Assembly (NCBI GenBank): GCA_011526585.1
Contig: WYBB01000177.1
Location: 1 to 64,000, forward strand
Length of the DNA stretch: 64,000 nt
Origin: Deltaproteobacteria bacterium
GTDB lineage: Bacteria; Myxococcota_A; UBA9042; PHBI01
Direction: 5' to 3'
Under the pieces are notes generated by a model. That model ran no database searches. It was not told the DNA's origin and saw nothing but the letters and a program-made list of their open reading frames with translations. A program made the translations under genes and the position numbers. Positions 9,101-16,447 of this stretch are shown piece by piece (positions within the stretch are counted from its first letter, which is position 1; each line of letters starts with the position of its first letter).

Positions 9101-11070
9101 AGGTAGCTCTCGCGCTCGGGCGTCATCGTCACGCTGAGCTCGTTGTCGGGCTGCACGAAGACGAGCCGCTGATCGCGCACCAGCGTGCCCGCGTCCGTCA
9201 GGTACCAGGCGCCGATCTGCATCTCGCCGGCGAGCGTGCCGTCGACGTCGAAGACCCAGCTCGCCCGTCCGTCGACGACCGGCAGCGTCTCGAGCATCGC
9301 CGTGCGCCCACCGTGCACGACGTCGACCCACACCTTGTCGCGAAGGTCGGCGACGCGCACCTCGACCGTCGCGCTGTCGCCGACGGCGTAGATCGCCTTG
9401 TCGCTCCGCACGAGCACCGTCTCGACGTCCGAGCCGAGCGCCAGCGCGCGCTCGAAGCTCAGCTTGTCGCCGCCCGCCGTCACGGTCACCTTCGCCTGCA
9501 CGCTGCCCTCGCCCTCGGGCACGATCACGATCTCGCCGAGGCCATGCGCGTCGGTCGCCAGCGTCGCCTTCTCACCGTCGATCTCCAGCTCCACCGCTGC
9601 CGCGACCGGCCCGCCGTTGGGATCGGTCGTCACGACGAAGATCGTGTTGTCGACGCCCGCCACCAGGCGCCCGCTCTCCGGCACCAGCGCCACGTCGACC
9701 GCGCCCTTGGCGATCGTCGCAGTCTTCGTCGCCACCTCGCTGTGCTCGGCACCGTCGGTCACCACGACGTCGATCTTCATGAGCCCCTTGCCCTGCTCGA
9801 GCGGCAGCCCGACGACGTGGCTCGGCACCTGGATCCGCGCCGCGAAACGACCCTCCTCGTCGGTCGTCGTCGACACCGACGAAAACGGCGTGAAGTCGAC
9901 GTCGAAGGTCGACGCCGTGATCGCGACGTGACCCTGGCTCACCGGCTTGCCGAAGAAGTAGCGCGCCTCACCGCTCAGCGTCACCTCGGCGCCCGGCCGG
10001 TACCACGTCGCGTCGAGGTTCGCCTGCACCTTGAACTTCGGCAGCACGTAGCGGTCGACCGTGATGGTCTTCTCGCTCAGCGTGTCGCCGATCGCCACGC
10101 GCACCTTCCAGGTCCCGAGGTTCACCTGGCGCGCGATCACGAACGTCGTCGCCGCGATCCCGAAAGCGTCGGTCGTCATGATCTCGCGCGTGAGCTTGTT
10201 GCCCTTGGCGTCCTCGATCTCGAGGATCGCCTCCTTGCCCGCCACCGGCGCCTTGTCGCCGGTCGCCAGCGCCAGCGCGCGCACGTGCAGGGTCTGACCC
10301 GGCTGATAGAGCGGCTTGTCGGTCGTGAGCAGCACCTTCCTGCTCCTCACGATCGTCAGCGGCAGCTCCTCGACGTCGCTCACCTCGCCGGCGACGACCT
10401 TCACCGTCAGCGTCGCCTCCGGCATGTCCTCGTCGTCGACCTCGGGCAGCGACACCTCGCCCGCGGCGTGCCCGCTCGCGTCGGTGACCAGCTCGCGCAC
10501 GCTGACGGCCTCGCCGACCTGCACGCGCAGCTCGACCCTGGCGTCGGCAAGCGGCTTCGCCGTCGCCGGGTCGAGCGCGAAGAGTGAGACGTGCTGCGCT
10601 TTCCCGAACTCGACCGTGCTCTCGGTCATCAGCACGACCTGGAGCTTGTCGAGCGCGTCGAACGCGCTGCGCGTGCCCGTGGCGCGCCCCCCGTCCCAGG
10701 CGATCTCATAGGTGATGAGGTAGTCGGCGAGCCCGGCTGGCGTCGTGTCCTCCGGCAACCCATCCAGCCTGACCTCGACCGTGCTCCCGCCCGGCTGGGC
10801 CGTGAACGCCTGGCGGACGGTATCGATCCGGTCACCGCCGAGGTCGCTCAGCGCGAGCTTGACCGTGCCGCTCACCGCGCGCTCGCCCGGGTTGCCGATC
10901 GGCAGCTCGACCGCTAGCGCGCCCTCCTCCAGCGTGAGCGCCAGCGCCTTGTCCTCGAAGACCGCGCGGTCGGTCGTCGTGTCCGGCGGCTTCACCGGCG
11001 GCGTGCTCTCCGACGCGCACGCCGCGACGAGCGCGAGCGTGGGCACCAACATCAAGTTCCTCACGTGCAT
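6193..11070 (-). CDS. Alpha-2-macroglobulin-family lipoprotein with thioester
   Basis: A 1625-residue predicted lipoprotein (lipobox LVAAC, Cys18). Bacterial alpha-2-macroglobulins are envelope proteins thought to trap attacking proteases. A macroglobulin MG domain begins with KPLYQPGQTLHV near residue 251. The A2M domain begins with FPETLYVNP near 920. The thioester motif is GGCFEQT with Cys1146, matching the CxEQ consensus. The thioester alpha/alpha-toroid follows, with repeated GSW and YITWALL helices, then a receptor-like C-terminal domain. A low-complexity Gly/Pro/Asp stretch near residues 875-915 could be the protease-sensitive bait region. ATG 11070 has a GGAGG site 8 bases upstream. 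It heads an operon with the 4984-6180 lipoprotein. No pbpC partner is present, unlike many Gram-negative loci. Confidence 0.9.
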   Translation of the reverse strand: MHVRNLMLVPTLALVAACASESTPPVKPPDTTTDRAVFEDKALALTLEEGALAVELPIGNPGERAVSGTVKLALSDLGGDRIDTVRQAFTAQPGGSTVEVRLDGLPEDTTPAGLADYLITYEIAWDGGRATGTRSAFDALDKLQVVLMTESTVEFGKAQHVSLFALDPATAKPLADARVELRVQVGEAVSVRELVTDASGHAAGEVSLPEVDDEDMPEATLTVKVVAGEVSDVEELPLTIVRSRKVLLTTDKPLYQPGQTLHVRALALATGDKAPVAGKEAILEIEDAKGNKLTREIMTTDAFGIAATTFVIARQVNLGTWKVRVAIGDTLSEKTITVDRYVLPKFKVQANLDATWYRPGAEVTLSGEARYFFGKPVSQGHVAITASTFDVDFTPFSSVSTTTDEEGRFAARIQVPSHVVGLPLEQGKGLMKIDVVVTDGAEHSEVATKTATIAKGAVDVALVPESGRLVAGVDNTIFVVTTDPNGGPVAAAVELEIDGEKATLATDAHGLGEIVIVPEGEGSVQAKVTVTAGGDKLSFERALALGSDVETVLVRSDKAIYAVGDSATVEVRVADLRDKVWVDVVHGGRTAMLETLPVVDGRASWVFDVDGTLAGEMQIGAWYLTDAGTLVRDQRLVFVQPDNELSVTMTPERESYLPGESATVAVKVTDQGGRGVAAAVGVQVVDEAVFALQETQPGLLKVFFELARELAAPMITTGCGSCDATNIIRGDEAGTSGYDQKARVAFSALSDQPLHGVEKNTFSDEVAAVKAVLKPRFDAERQRIIDEISDRAALGIVTEENVVDMLSRSEIVGVDMWGHPYAMDYDATSQQATYTSRGPDERAGSVDDMSFALTTWEALYKNGWGRGWDDDFAEADGGGPWPGAMDPNAGGPPQDGGGTVTGGTGGPEEGGGAVRVRQDFPETLYVNPALITDGNGEAELTLDLADSITTWRMTGLASSKDGLLGSGTGGLTVFQDFFVDVDFPVAVTRNDVLRVPIAVYNYLPTAQEVTLDLEAPEVAGWYEALEGTHQTLTLGPNEVRAAHFAIRATAVGRQALTVLARGSSKSDAVRRGVEVRPDGKAIIETTSARFAASADGQVARETVRRTVMIPEANIDGAQELLVKVYPGFMSQVVEGMDSLLRLPGGCFEQTTSTAWPNVLATDYLSRTGALTEAIDIKARTYITEGYQRLLTFECASGGFNWWEGDDPGNAVLTAVGVMMFTDTKNVAFVDDEVIVRAAKYLAQTQQSDGSWSEERHLHAGNENLGAGSLRASAYITWALLHAEREPATTDKALAFLRSQATQTDDVYTTALVTLALATKNPNDPLIAGLAEKLHDARVEEGQRVYWEPDEQTMVGGWDDSGKIETTAVVALALMQAGAYATDVGGAIDWLLSKKDPNGNWGYSTQATVLTLKALIASLSNGAASTDATVRVLLDGEEIARRDFDDLNADVLWQVDLGAQLGEGEHEVAIDYEGVGNLMWQVASTHYLPWDQAPEEPAGPLAITVDYDKTELATDDVIQVTVTVTNSDPNETGMMMAELGLPPGFELDASALDAVLGLGQVARYERTPLRLVVYLEPIRPEQPVIFGYALRATEPLEATAPESEAYLYYNRSVRAETAPVRLVVGP

Positions 11071-11076
11071 GACCAG

Positions 11077-11189
11077 ACCTCCAGGCGTGTGTGAACGGGC
11101 CGCCTGGTTCACAGCAATCATCGTGCCGTGCGCTCCACACCGCGATTCCGCGGGGTCACCACAATCGAGTGACCACGACATTTCACTCG
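11077..11189. promoter_or_regulatory. Divergent intergenic region with a leader hairpin and nested dyads
   Basis: Arms 11081-11087 (ccaggcg) and 11101-11107 (cgcctgg) form a 7-bp stem on the minus-strand leader of the alpha-2-macroglobulin. One edge overlaps its ribosome site (11077-11082). Two interlocked dyads follow: 11154-11159 with 11169-11174 (ggtcac/gtgacc), and 11166-11172 with 11183-11189 (cgagtga/tcactcg). They may be operators for one or both divergent genes. Confidence 0.4.
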
Positions 11190-11199
11190 TGTAGAGAAT

Positions 11200-12378
11200 G
11201 TGCACAGCGGGCCCATCGCCTCGACCCATCCGCTGCGCGCGCCGACGCCAGCCTCGACCCACGATGCCGACCACCCCACGAGCACGGTCTTGATCCAGCT
11301 CTCCTACACCTTCGCCGGACCCGCGCCCCCTCCGCTGGCGCCGCTCAGGATCCGCGGCGACGGGGAGTCCGTGCAGCTCACCGGCGTGTGGCCGCACCGC
11401 GACCTCTTCGCCGCGCGCCGCCAGCTCGCCGCCTACTTCGCCGCGCTGGTGCCCGACACCTTCGTGCGCTGCAACTTCACCGGCCGCATCGAGCCCGCGC
11501 GCGCCCTCGTCGAGGCGCTCACCGCGCCGCCGACGGTCGCCTCGGTCTTCGAGGCGCGCCACGCCGTCGCCGACGACCACCTGATCGCGCGCCTCTTCGG
11601 CTGCTACCAGCTCGGCGAGAGCGACGTCGTCGTCATCGCCGACGCGATCGCCGACGTCGCCGAGGTCTATCGCTTCCTCACCGCCTGGGCGAGCTTCCGC
11701 CTCGCCTCGCTCACCGCGCCGCCCGCGGAGGCCGCCCGCGCCGGGCCGCGCCCCGCGGTCTCACAGCCCGAGCCCGCCTGGGACCGGCCGTTCCCGTGGG
11801 GCTACTGGCTCGTCTCCTTCGCCGATCACGACGTCGCCGACGACGACTTCTGGGCGCTCTGTCGCGATCGCCTGCGCGCCTCCCACCTGCGCGAGGCCTT
11901 CGACGAGCGCATGGCCGCCCCCGCGCCCAAGGTCGTCATCGAGGCCGCCGACCCCGCCGACCCCGACACCGCCTACGTGATCGGTGCGACACGCGCGCTC
12001 GCGCTCTCGTCGCGCCAGCGCCAGACCGCCGCGCGGCTCGGGGCCACCTTCGCCACCTGCCCCTCGGCCCACGACGCCGCCGGCTACTGCGATCGCGTCG
12101 CCGACGGCATCGGCCCCGAGACACCGCTCTTCGCCTACCGCGAGCCCGCGCGCGGCGCGCTCGACTCCGGCTGGCGCTTCGCCTGCCTCGACCCCGATCA
12201 CCGCCACGACGCCGACACGCTGCGCATCGCCCCGCTCTCGCGCGCTGCCGCCATGCCCGGCCTCGTCGACTACCTCGCGCTGTCACCGGGTTGGGTCATC
12301 ACCCGCGAGGACGGCGCGTTCTGGCTCAACGCCCCGGGGCAGGCCGAGAGCCACCGCGACGCCGGGTCCGCCGCGTGA
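11200..12378 (+). CDS. Uncharacterised protein with a DUF2185/Imm33-like C-terminal domain
   Basis: A protein of up to 392 residues with no signal peptide. The C-terminal portion (about 320-375) contains SGWRFACLDPD and spaced hydrophobics that resemble the DUF2185 (Imm33-like) fold. The first 270 residues look like two related alpha/beta segments and are not recognised. GTG 11200 is the longest start. TTG 11290, just before LIQLSYTF, is an alternative because the first 30 residues are low in structure. Its stop overlaps the next gene by GTGA, so the two are translationally coupled. DUF2185-like domains occur in immunity proteins and elsewhere; no toxin is seen beside it, so an immunity role is only a possibility. 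Confidence 0.6.
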   Translation: MHSGPIASTHPLRAPTPASTHDADHPTSTVLIQLSYTFAGPAPPPLAPLRIRGDGESVQLTGVWPHRDLFAARRQLAAYFAALVPDTFVRCNFTGRIEPARALVEALTAPPTVASVFEARHAVADDHLIARLFGCYQLGESDVVVIADAIADVAEVYRFLTAWASFRLASLTAPPAEAARAGPRPAVSQPEPAWDRPFPWGYWLVSFADHDVADDDFWALCRDRLRASHLREAFDERMAAPAPKVVIEAADPADPDTAYVIGATRALALSSRQRQTAARLGATFATCPSAHDAAGYCDRVADGIGPETPLFAYREPARGALDSGWRFACLDPDHRHDADTLRIAPLSRAAAMPGLVDYLALSPGWVITREDGAFWLNAPGQAESHRDAGSAA

Positions 12379-14627
12379 GCGCCGACACGCCGCGCGGGCG
12401 CATGCGGCGCCGCCTCGACAACGCGCTCAGGCTCATGCGCCAGGGCGGCGTCACCGCGCCCTACCGCGCCCCGTTCGAGGTCATCCTGCGCGACCCGATC
12501 GTGCAGCTCCGCCGCTATCGCGCGCCCCCCGCGCCCGACGCTCGCGCCGCCACCGTCGGGGAGTCCGCGCCGGCCGTGCGTCCCGTGCTGCTCGTGCCGC
12601 CGCTCATGGTGACCTCGGAGATCTACGACATCTCGCCGGAGCTCTCCGCCGTCGCCTACCTCGCCGGCCATGGCGTGCCGACCTACGTCGCCGACTTCGG
12701 TCCACCCGAGTCGCAGGAGGGCGGTCTCGATCGCACGCTCGACGATCACGTGCTGGCGGTCTCGCGCTGTATCGATCATCTGCGCGAGATCCATGGGCAC
12801 GACGTGCACCTCGTCGGCTACTCGCAGGGCGGCATGTTCTGCTACCAGACCGCCGCCTATCGACGCTCGGAGGGCGTCGCCTCGCTCGTCACCTTCGGCT
12901 CGCCGGTCGACATTCGCAAGAACGTGCCGTTTTCGCTCGACCGCCGCCTGGCCGATCCGCTGATCGCCGCGACGCGCCGCCTCGTGGCCGGTCCGCTCGA
13001 GCGCCTGCGCGGGCTGCCCGGCACGATGTCCTCGCGCGGCTTCAAGCTGCTCGCGCCGCTGCAGGAGCTGCGCCACCTCGTGCAGCTCTTCGCGGCGCTC
13101 CACGACGAGGAGGCGCTCGCCAGGATCGAGCCCAAGCGCCGCTTCCTCGGCGGCGAGGGCTTCATCGCCTGGCCCGGTCCCGCGCTGCGCGCCTTCATCG
13201 ATCAATTCGTCGTCGAGAACCGCATGAAGACCGGCGGCTTCGTCATCGCCGGGCGCACCACCTCGCTCGCCGAGATCACGAGCCCGATCTGCTTCGTCGT
13301 CGGCGAGTCGGACGATCTCGCGTTGCCCGACGCGGTGCGCGCGATCACCACCGCCGCGCCGCGCGCGCACGCCTACCCCGTGCACGTCGACGCCGGCCAC
13401 TTCGGCCTGGTCGTCGGGCGCGCAGCCATGCAGGTCTGCTGGCCGACCGTCGTGCAGTGGACCGCCTGGCTCGACGGGCGCGGCCTGCGCCCGGCGATCC
13501 TCGACAGTGCGCGCGAGCACAGCGCGTCGGAGCCACGGCCCGACTCGCTCCTGTCCAGCGCCGCCGAGGGGCTCTGGGATCGCATGGACCGCGTCGGCCA
13601 GCTCCTCGGCCGGACCGCCGAGGCTGCGCGCTGGCGCTTGCCGCGGCTCATGCGCTCGACTCTTCTCGACCTGGCCGACGCCGCGCGCCTCGACCAGCAC
13701 CTGTCGCTCTCGCGCACGCTGGGCGAGCGCGCCCGCGACATGCCCGACGCGGTGGCCTTCGTCTTCGCCGGGCGCGCCTTCACCTTCGCCGACGCCGATC
13801 AGCGCGTGAGCGCCATCGCGCGCGCGCTCGTCGCGACCGGGGTCGGGGTCGGCACGCGCGTCGCCGTCATCGCGCGCGCGCACCCCGACGCGCTCAGCGT
13901 CATCGTCGCCCTGAATCGCCTCGGCGCCGTCGCGCTCCTCGTCGCGCCCGATGCGCTCGCAGAGCGCATGCGCGCCTCGCTGCCCGCGCTCCTGAGCTCG
14001 CTCGACGCGGCGCTCCTCGTCATCGAGCGCGCCGATCTGCCGGCGCTCGAGCCGGCCCCCCTCGACCATCCGCTCGCGCTCATCGGTCGAGCGCCCGAGG
14101 TCGCCGCGCTCCCCCCGGGCAGCTTCGATCTCGAGCCCGCCTCGGCGCATACGCCCGCCGCGGGCGAGGTGCCGCTCGTCGACCCCGGCCGCGCCGACGA
14201 TCCGGCGATCGCCCTGTCCGGCCTCGAGGCCGGCGCGCTCGACAACCGCGCCTGGATCCGGCGTGGGCTCGAGCTCGGCGCCACCGCCCGCCTGACCCCG
14301 CAGGACACCCTCTTCTGTCCGCCCACGCTGTCGCCCGTGGGGCTCATCAGCGCGCTCGCCGGCGCGCTCATGAACGGCGCCCGCCTCCAGCTCGGCCAGC
14401 ATCGCGCAACCGATGCCGGCCCCGAGGCGTCGGGCCCCTGGGGCGAGATCCTCAACAGCGGCGCGACGATCCTCTTCGCCGACGACGAGCTCGCCCGCGC
14501 GCTGGCCGACGCGCCGCTGCCTCAGCGCCACCCGGTGCGGCTCGTCTTCGGCGATGCGCTCGCCTCCGAGGTCGCCCAGGGCCTCGTCGATCGCCTCGGA
14601 TCGCGCACCCGCTTCCGCACGCTCTGA
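12375..14627 (+). CDS. PhaC-like alpha/beta hydrolase fused to a truncated, degenerate adenylation domain
   Basis: A 750-residue predicted cytoplasmic fusion. Residues 1-400 are an alpha/beta hydrolase of the class III polyhydroxyalkanoate synthase type: lipase box GYSQGG with Ser150 (PhaC enzymes use Cys there), the GESDD strand and a late DAGHFG His. Residues 450-750 align with the N-terminal part of an acyl-CoA synthetase. The ATP-binding TSGTTG loop is replaced by ALSGLEAG (613-620), and the protein stops before the adenylation core and C-terminal lid. Full-length hydrolase/acyl-CoA-synthetase fusions exist in actinobacteria and myxobacteria. This copy has therefore probably lost acyl activation. 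The GTG start at 12375 overlaps the preceding TGA; ATG 12402 is an alternative. Confidence 0.8.
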   Translation: MSADTPRGRMRRRLDNALRLMRQGGVTAPYRAPFEVILRDPIVQLRRYRAPPAPDARAATVGESAPAVRPVLLVPPLMVTSEIYDISPELSAVAYLAGHGVPTYVADFGPPESQEGGLDRTLDDHVLAVSRCIDHLREIHGHDVHLVGYSQGGMFCYQTAAYRRSEGVASLVTFGSPVDIRKNVPFSLDRRLADPLIAATRRLVAGPLERLRGLPGTMSSRGFKLLAPLQELRHLVQLFAALHDEEALARIEPKRRFLGGEGFIAWPGPALRAFIDQFVVENRMKTGGFVIAGRTTSLAEITSPICFVVGESDDLALPDAVRAITTAAPRAHAYPVHVDAGHFGLVVGRAAMQVCWPTVVQWTAWLDGRGLRPAILDSAREHSASEPRPDSLLSSAAEGLWDRMDRVGQLLGRTAEAARWRLPRLMRSTLLDLADAARLDQHLSLSRTLGERARDMPDAVAFVFAGRAFTFADADQRVSAIARALVATGVGVGTRVAVIARAHPDALSVIVALNRLGAVALLVAPDALAERMRASLPALLSSLDAALLVIERADLPALEPAPLDHPLALIGRAPEVAALPPGSFDLEPASAHTPAAGEVPLVDPGRADDPAIALSGLEAGALDNRAWIRRGLELGATARLTPQDTLFCPPTLSPVGLISALAGALMNGARLQLGQHRATDAGPEASGPWGEILNSGATILFADDELARALADAPLPQRHPVRLVFGDALASEVAQGLVDRLGSRTRFRTL

Positions 14628-14639
14628 CCGGATGCCGCC

Positions 14640-15230
14640 TCAATACTTGTCGTCGTGGAGGTGCTCGTGTCGCGACAGCCATTCGTTATATGCGGGCGAT
14701 CGGCACGCTCCGACGCTGCGAGCACCGTAGACGAGGCGGAAGGTCTGACTTGCGCGGCCCAGCTCGAGGCTCAAGTGCACTTCGTAGTCGCCACGCCTCA
14801 AGCGGATCATCCGAAGCCTCTTGGGGCTCTCCGCGCTCGCGAAGCTCTCCGGGTCGCCGCGAAAGACCTCGAACCCATGGGTCAGCAACGCGGTGACCGG
14901 CACACGCACGGTAGCGCTCAGCTCCGTCAGCTCCGCAGGCGGTGTCGGCGTCGTGAAGACCTCCGTGATCCGGCCTTCGTATCCGCGGACCACCGCATCG
15001 ATGTCGCGTACGGTAAGTATCACGCGATCGTCGACGATGAATTCGATGCTACTCCAGCGCCGTTTCGGAACGCCCCACTCGCCAAGGGCATGCGAGTCGA
15101 AGTCGTCGAGCTCGAGGCCCGTTGAGCGCGTCACTGCGTCGGTGATGTGCATGCATGGTTCAACCGAGAGTCGGTCGTGGGACGAGCATGCGGCCAGGGC
15201 CAGCATGAACAAGTGGAGTTGTCTCGGCAT
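14640..15230 (-). CDS. Small lipoprotein of unknown function
   Basis: A 196-residue predicted lipoprotein (lipobox LALAAC, Cys15). The mature part is beta-rich with alternating hydrophobic residues, for example FIVDDRVILTVRDID and YEVHLSLELG. Two further Cys (about 26 and 179) could pair. No family is recognised. The base composition is visibly less GC-rich than the surroundings, with codons such as TAT, GAA and ATA more common, which suggests acquisition. The ATG (15230-15228) overlaps the stop of the upstream gene by one base (TGATG), so it is probably translated together with that gene. It faces the truncated hydrolase fusion tail to tail, 12 bases away. Confidence 0.65.
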   Translation of the reverse strand: MPRQLHLFMLALAACSSHDRLSVEPCMHITDAVTRSTGLELDDFDSHALGEWGVPKRRWSSIEFIVDDRVILTVRDIDAVVRGYEGRITEVFTTPTPPAELTELSATVRVPVTALLTHGFEVFRGDPESFASAESPKRLRMIRLRRGDYEVHLSLELGRASQTFRLVYGARSVGACRSPAYNEWLSRHEHLHDDKY

Positions 15231-16228
15231 CAGTCAGGCGAGTCCGTCCATGCGCGTGGTGCGATCCATGGCATGCCGGGATCAAGCGGTTCGCCATCTG
15301 CCTTGTGCCGCGCACCCCACATCCGATAGCGGAACGTGTCGACGAAGACGGCGCCGTCGGCCGACGTGAGCTCGACCGCGCACCGCAGCCGGACACCGCC
15401 AGAGCGCACGCAGTCCTCGACGGCCGTGGTGTAGTCGGCCACCGGCCCGAGCATCGCTTCGACCGGACCGCCCTCGGCGCGCAGCCTCTCACGGGTCGAG
15501 GCGGCGTCGGCGATGAGCGGCATCTCGAGGTCGAAGGGGCCCCCCATCTCGGCCATCGTGTCGACGAAGCGCGTCGGGTCCGCGAAGCGCTCGACCTCGA
15601 AGTGCAGCGGGCCGAGGCGTTGGATCAGCTCGTCCTCGGACACCCCGGGGTCGGCACGGATCGCGTCTTCCCAGACCATGAGCTGCCGGTCGGTGTCGAG
15701 GCCGAGGCGCGCGAAGGCGAAGCGACACTGGTGGATGAAGAGATCGCGCCGCGCGAGGTTGCCGTCGGGCGCGAGCTTGTCGTGCGCTGCGGCATACGCC
15801 TCCGGATCGGTGTGCTTGTTGCCGTCCTCCTCGTCGCCGGCGCGCTGCAGGACCCACGCCTCAATGAGCCCACGATAGAGGGAATCGTCGACCACCGGGA
15901 TCGAGAGTGCCGCGCGCTCGAGCTTCATCCACTCGACCAGGCCAAAGAGCGCACCGCGCGACCCCGCTCTCGTGATCGCTCGGCCGAGCTCGTCGAGCAA
16001 GAGCTTGTCCTCGCCGAGATCGCGCGCGACGGTCGCAAGCGCTGCCTGGGCCGCGTGAGCGACCGCATCGGCGCCGGCCCTGGCGCCGGCGCGGTAGGCC
16101 TCTCGGAGCTTCTTGCCGGTCGGATCGAAGAGCAGCTCGACCACGAAGTCGTAGAGCATGCCGACCATCAGACCGTTGAGCGCCTTGCCGAAGATCGAGA
16201 GGCCCTGACCGGTGAGGCGCCTGATCAC
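15230..16228 (-). CDS. Uncharacterised protein with a hydrophobic N-terminal segment
   Basis: About 332 residues from GTG 16228. The start is uncertain because the frame is open further upstream and no clear ribosome site is seen. The first 45 residues include a hydrophobic or amphipathic stretch (LMVGMLYDFVVELLF), then an Ala-rich helical region to about 110. A mixed alpha/beta portion with many Trp, Asp and Glu follows. A Cys pair (EDCV and RLRCAV) lies near residues 277 and 287. No known family is recognised. It precedes and overlaps the small lipoprotein gene and is divergent from the TetR gene, whose palindromic operator lies 160 bases upstream. This makes the pair a likely target of that regulator. 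Confidence 0.55.
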   Translation of the reverse strand: MIRRLTGQGLSIFGKALNGLMVGMLYDFVVELLFDPTGKKLREAYRAGARAGADAVAHAAQAALATVARDLGEDKLLLDELGRAITRAGSRGALFGLVEWMKLERAALSIPVVDDSLYRGLIEAWVLQRAGDEEDGNKHTDPEAYAAAHDKLAPDGNLARRDLFIHQCRFAFARLGLDTDRQLMVWEDAIRADPGVSEDELIQRLGPLHFEVERFADPTRFVDTMAEMGGPFDLEMPLIADAASTRERLRAEGGPVEAMLGPVADYTTAVEDCVRSGGVRLRCAVELTSADGAVFVDTFRYRMWGARHKADGEPLDPGMPWIAPRAWTDSPD

Positions 16229-16389
16229 CGAGCAGGGGGGTACGACCTGCGGGGACAAGGTTGGGCCGACGCGCACCAGACGGCCTTCGGCGTTCGAGAC
16301 CGTCGGTCCCCGTCTTTCGTCGGTTGCGCGCCGGCCCTTGGACCAACGTCCGCGGCCTCTCACCGTTGGAACCGCCGGTGACAGTCGCT

Positions 16390-16411
16390 GAATATGATGT
16401 CCAACATATTC
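16390..16411. promoter_or_regulatory. Palindromic operator candidate for the TetR regulator
   Basis: A perfect 7-bp inverted repeat, gaatatg and catattc, flanks an 8-base spacer (16390-16396 and 16405-16411). It is the most AT-rich spot nearby, lies 37 bases before the tetR-type start, and is also upstream of the minus-strand pair. Size and position fit a TetR dimer site. A TTGACA box on the minus strand is at 16420-16425. Confidence 0.6.
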
Positions 16412-16434
16412 TGCCCCGATGTCAAGGGTCGAGA

Positions 16435-16440
16435 TATGAT
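16435..16440 (+). promoter_or_regulatory. -10 box of the TetR-family gene
   Basis: TATGAT is one mismatch from TATAAT and ends 7 bases before the ATG at 16448. This would place the transcript start at or next to the start codon. No convincing -35 hexamer is seen. Confidence 0.5.
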
Positions 16441-16447
16441 GACCGCC

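Noticed and set aside
5689-10587. A 1632-residue open frame on the plus strand, antisense to the first alpha-2-macroglobulin
   Set aside because: It is His/Arg/Val-rich with no recognisable domain, mirrors the codon pattern of the real minus-strand gene, and reflects the lack of stop codons in GC-rich DNA.
16394-16447. An earlier in-frame ATG for the TetR protein at 16394
   Set aside because: It lies in the palindrome and -10 region and would add 18 residues without family similarity. ATG 16448 matches the usual TetR N terminus.
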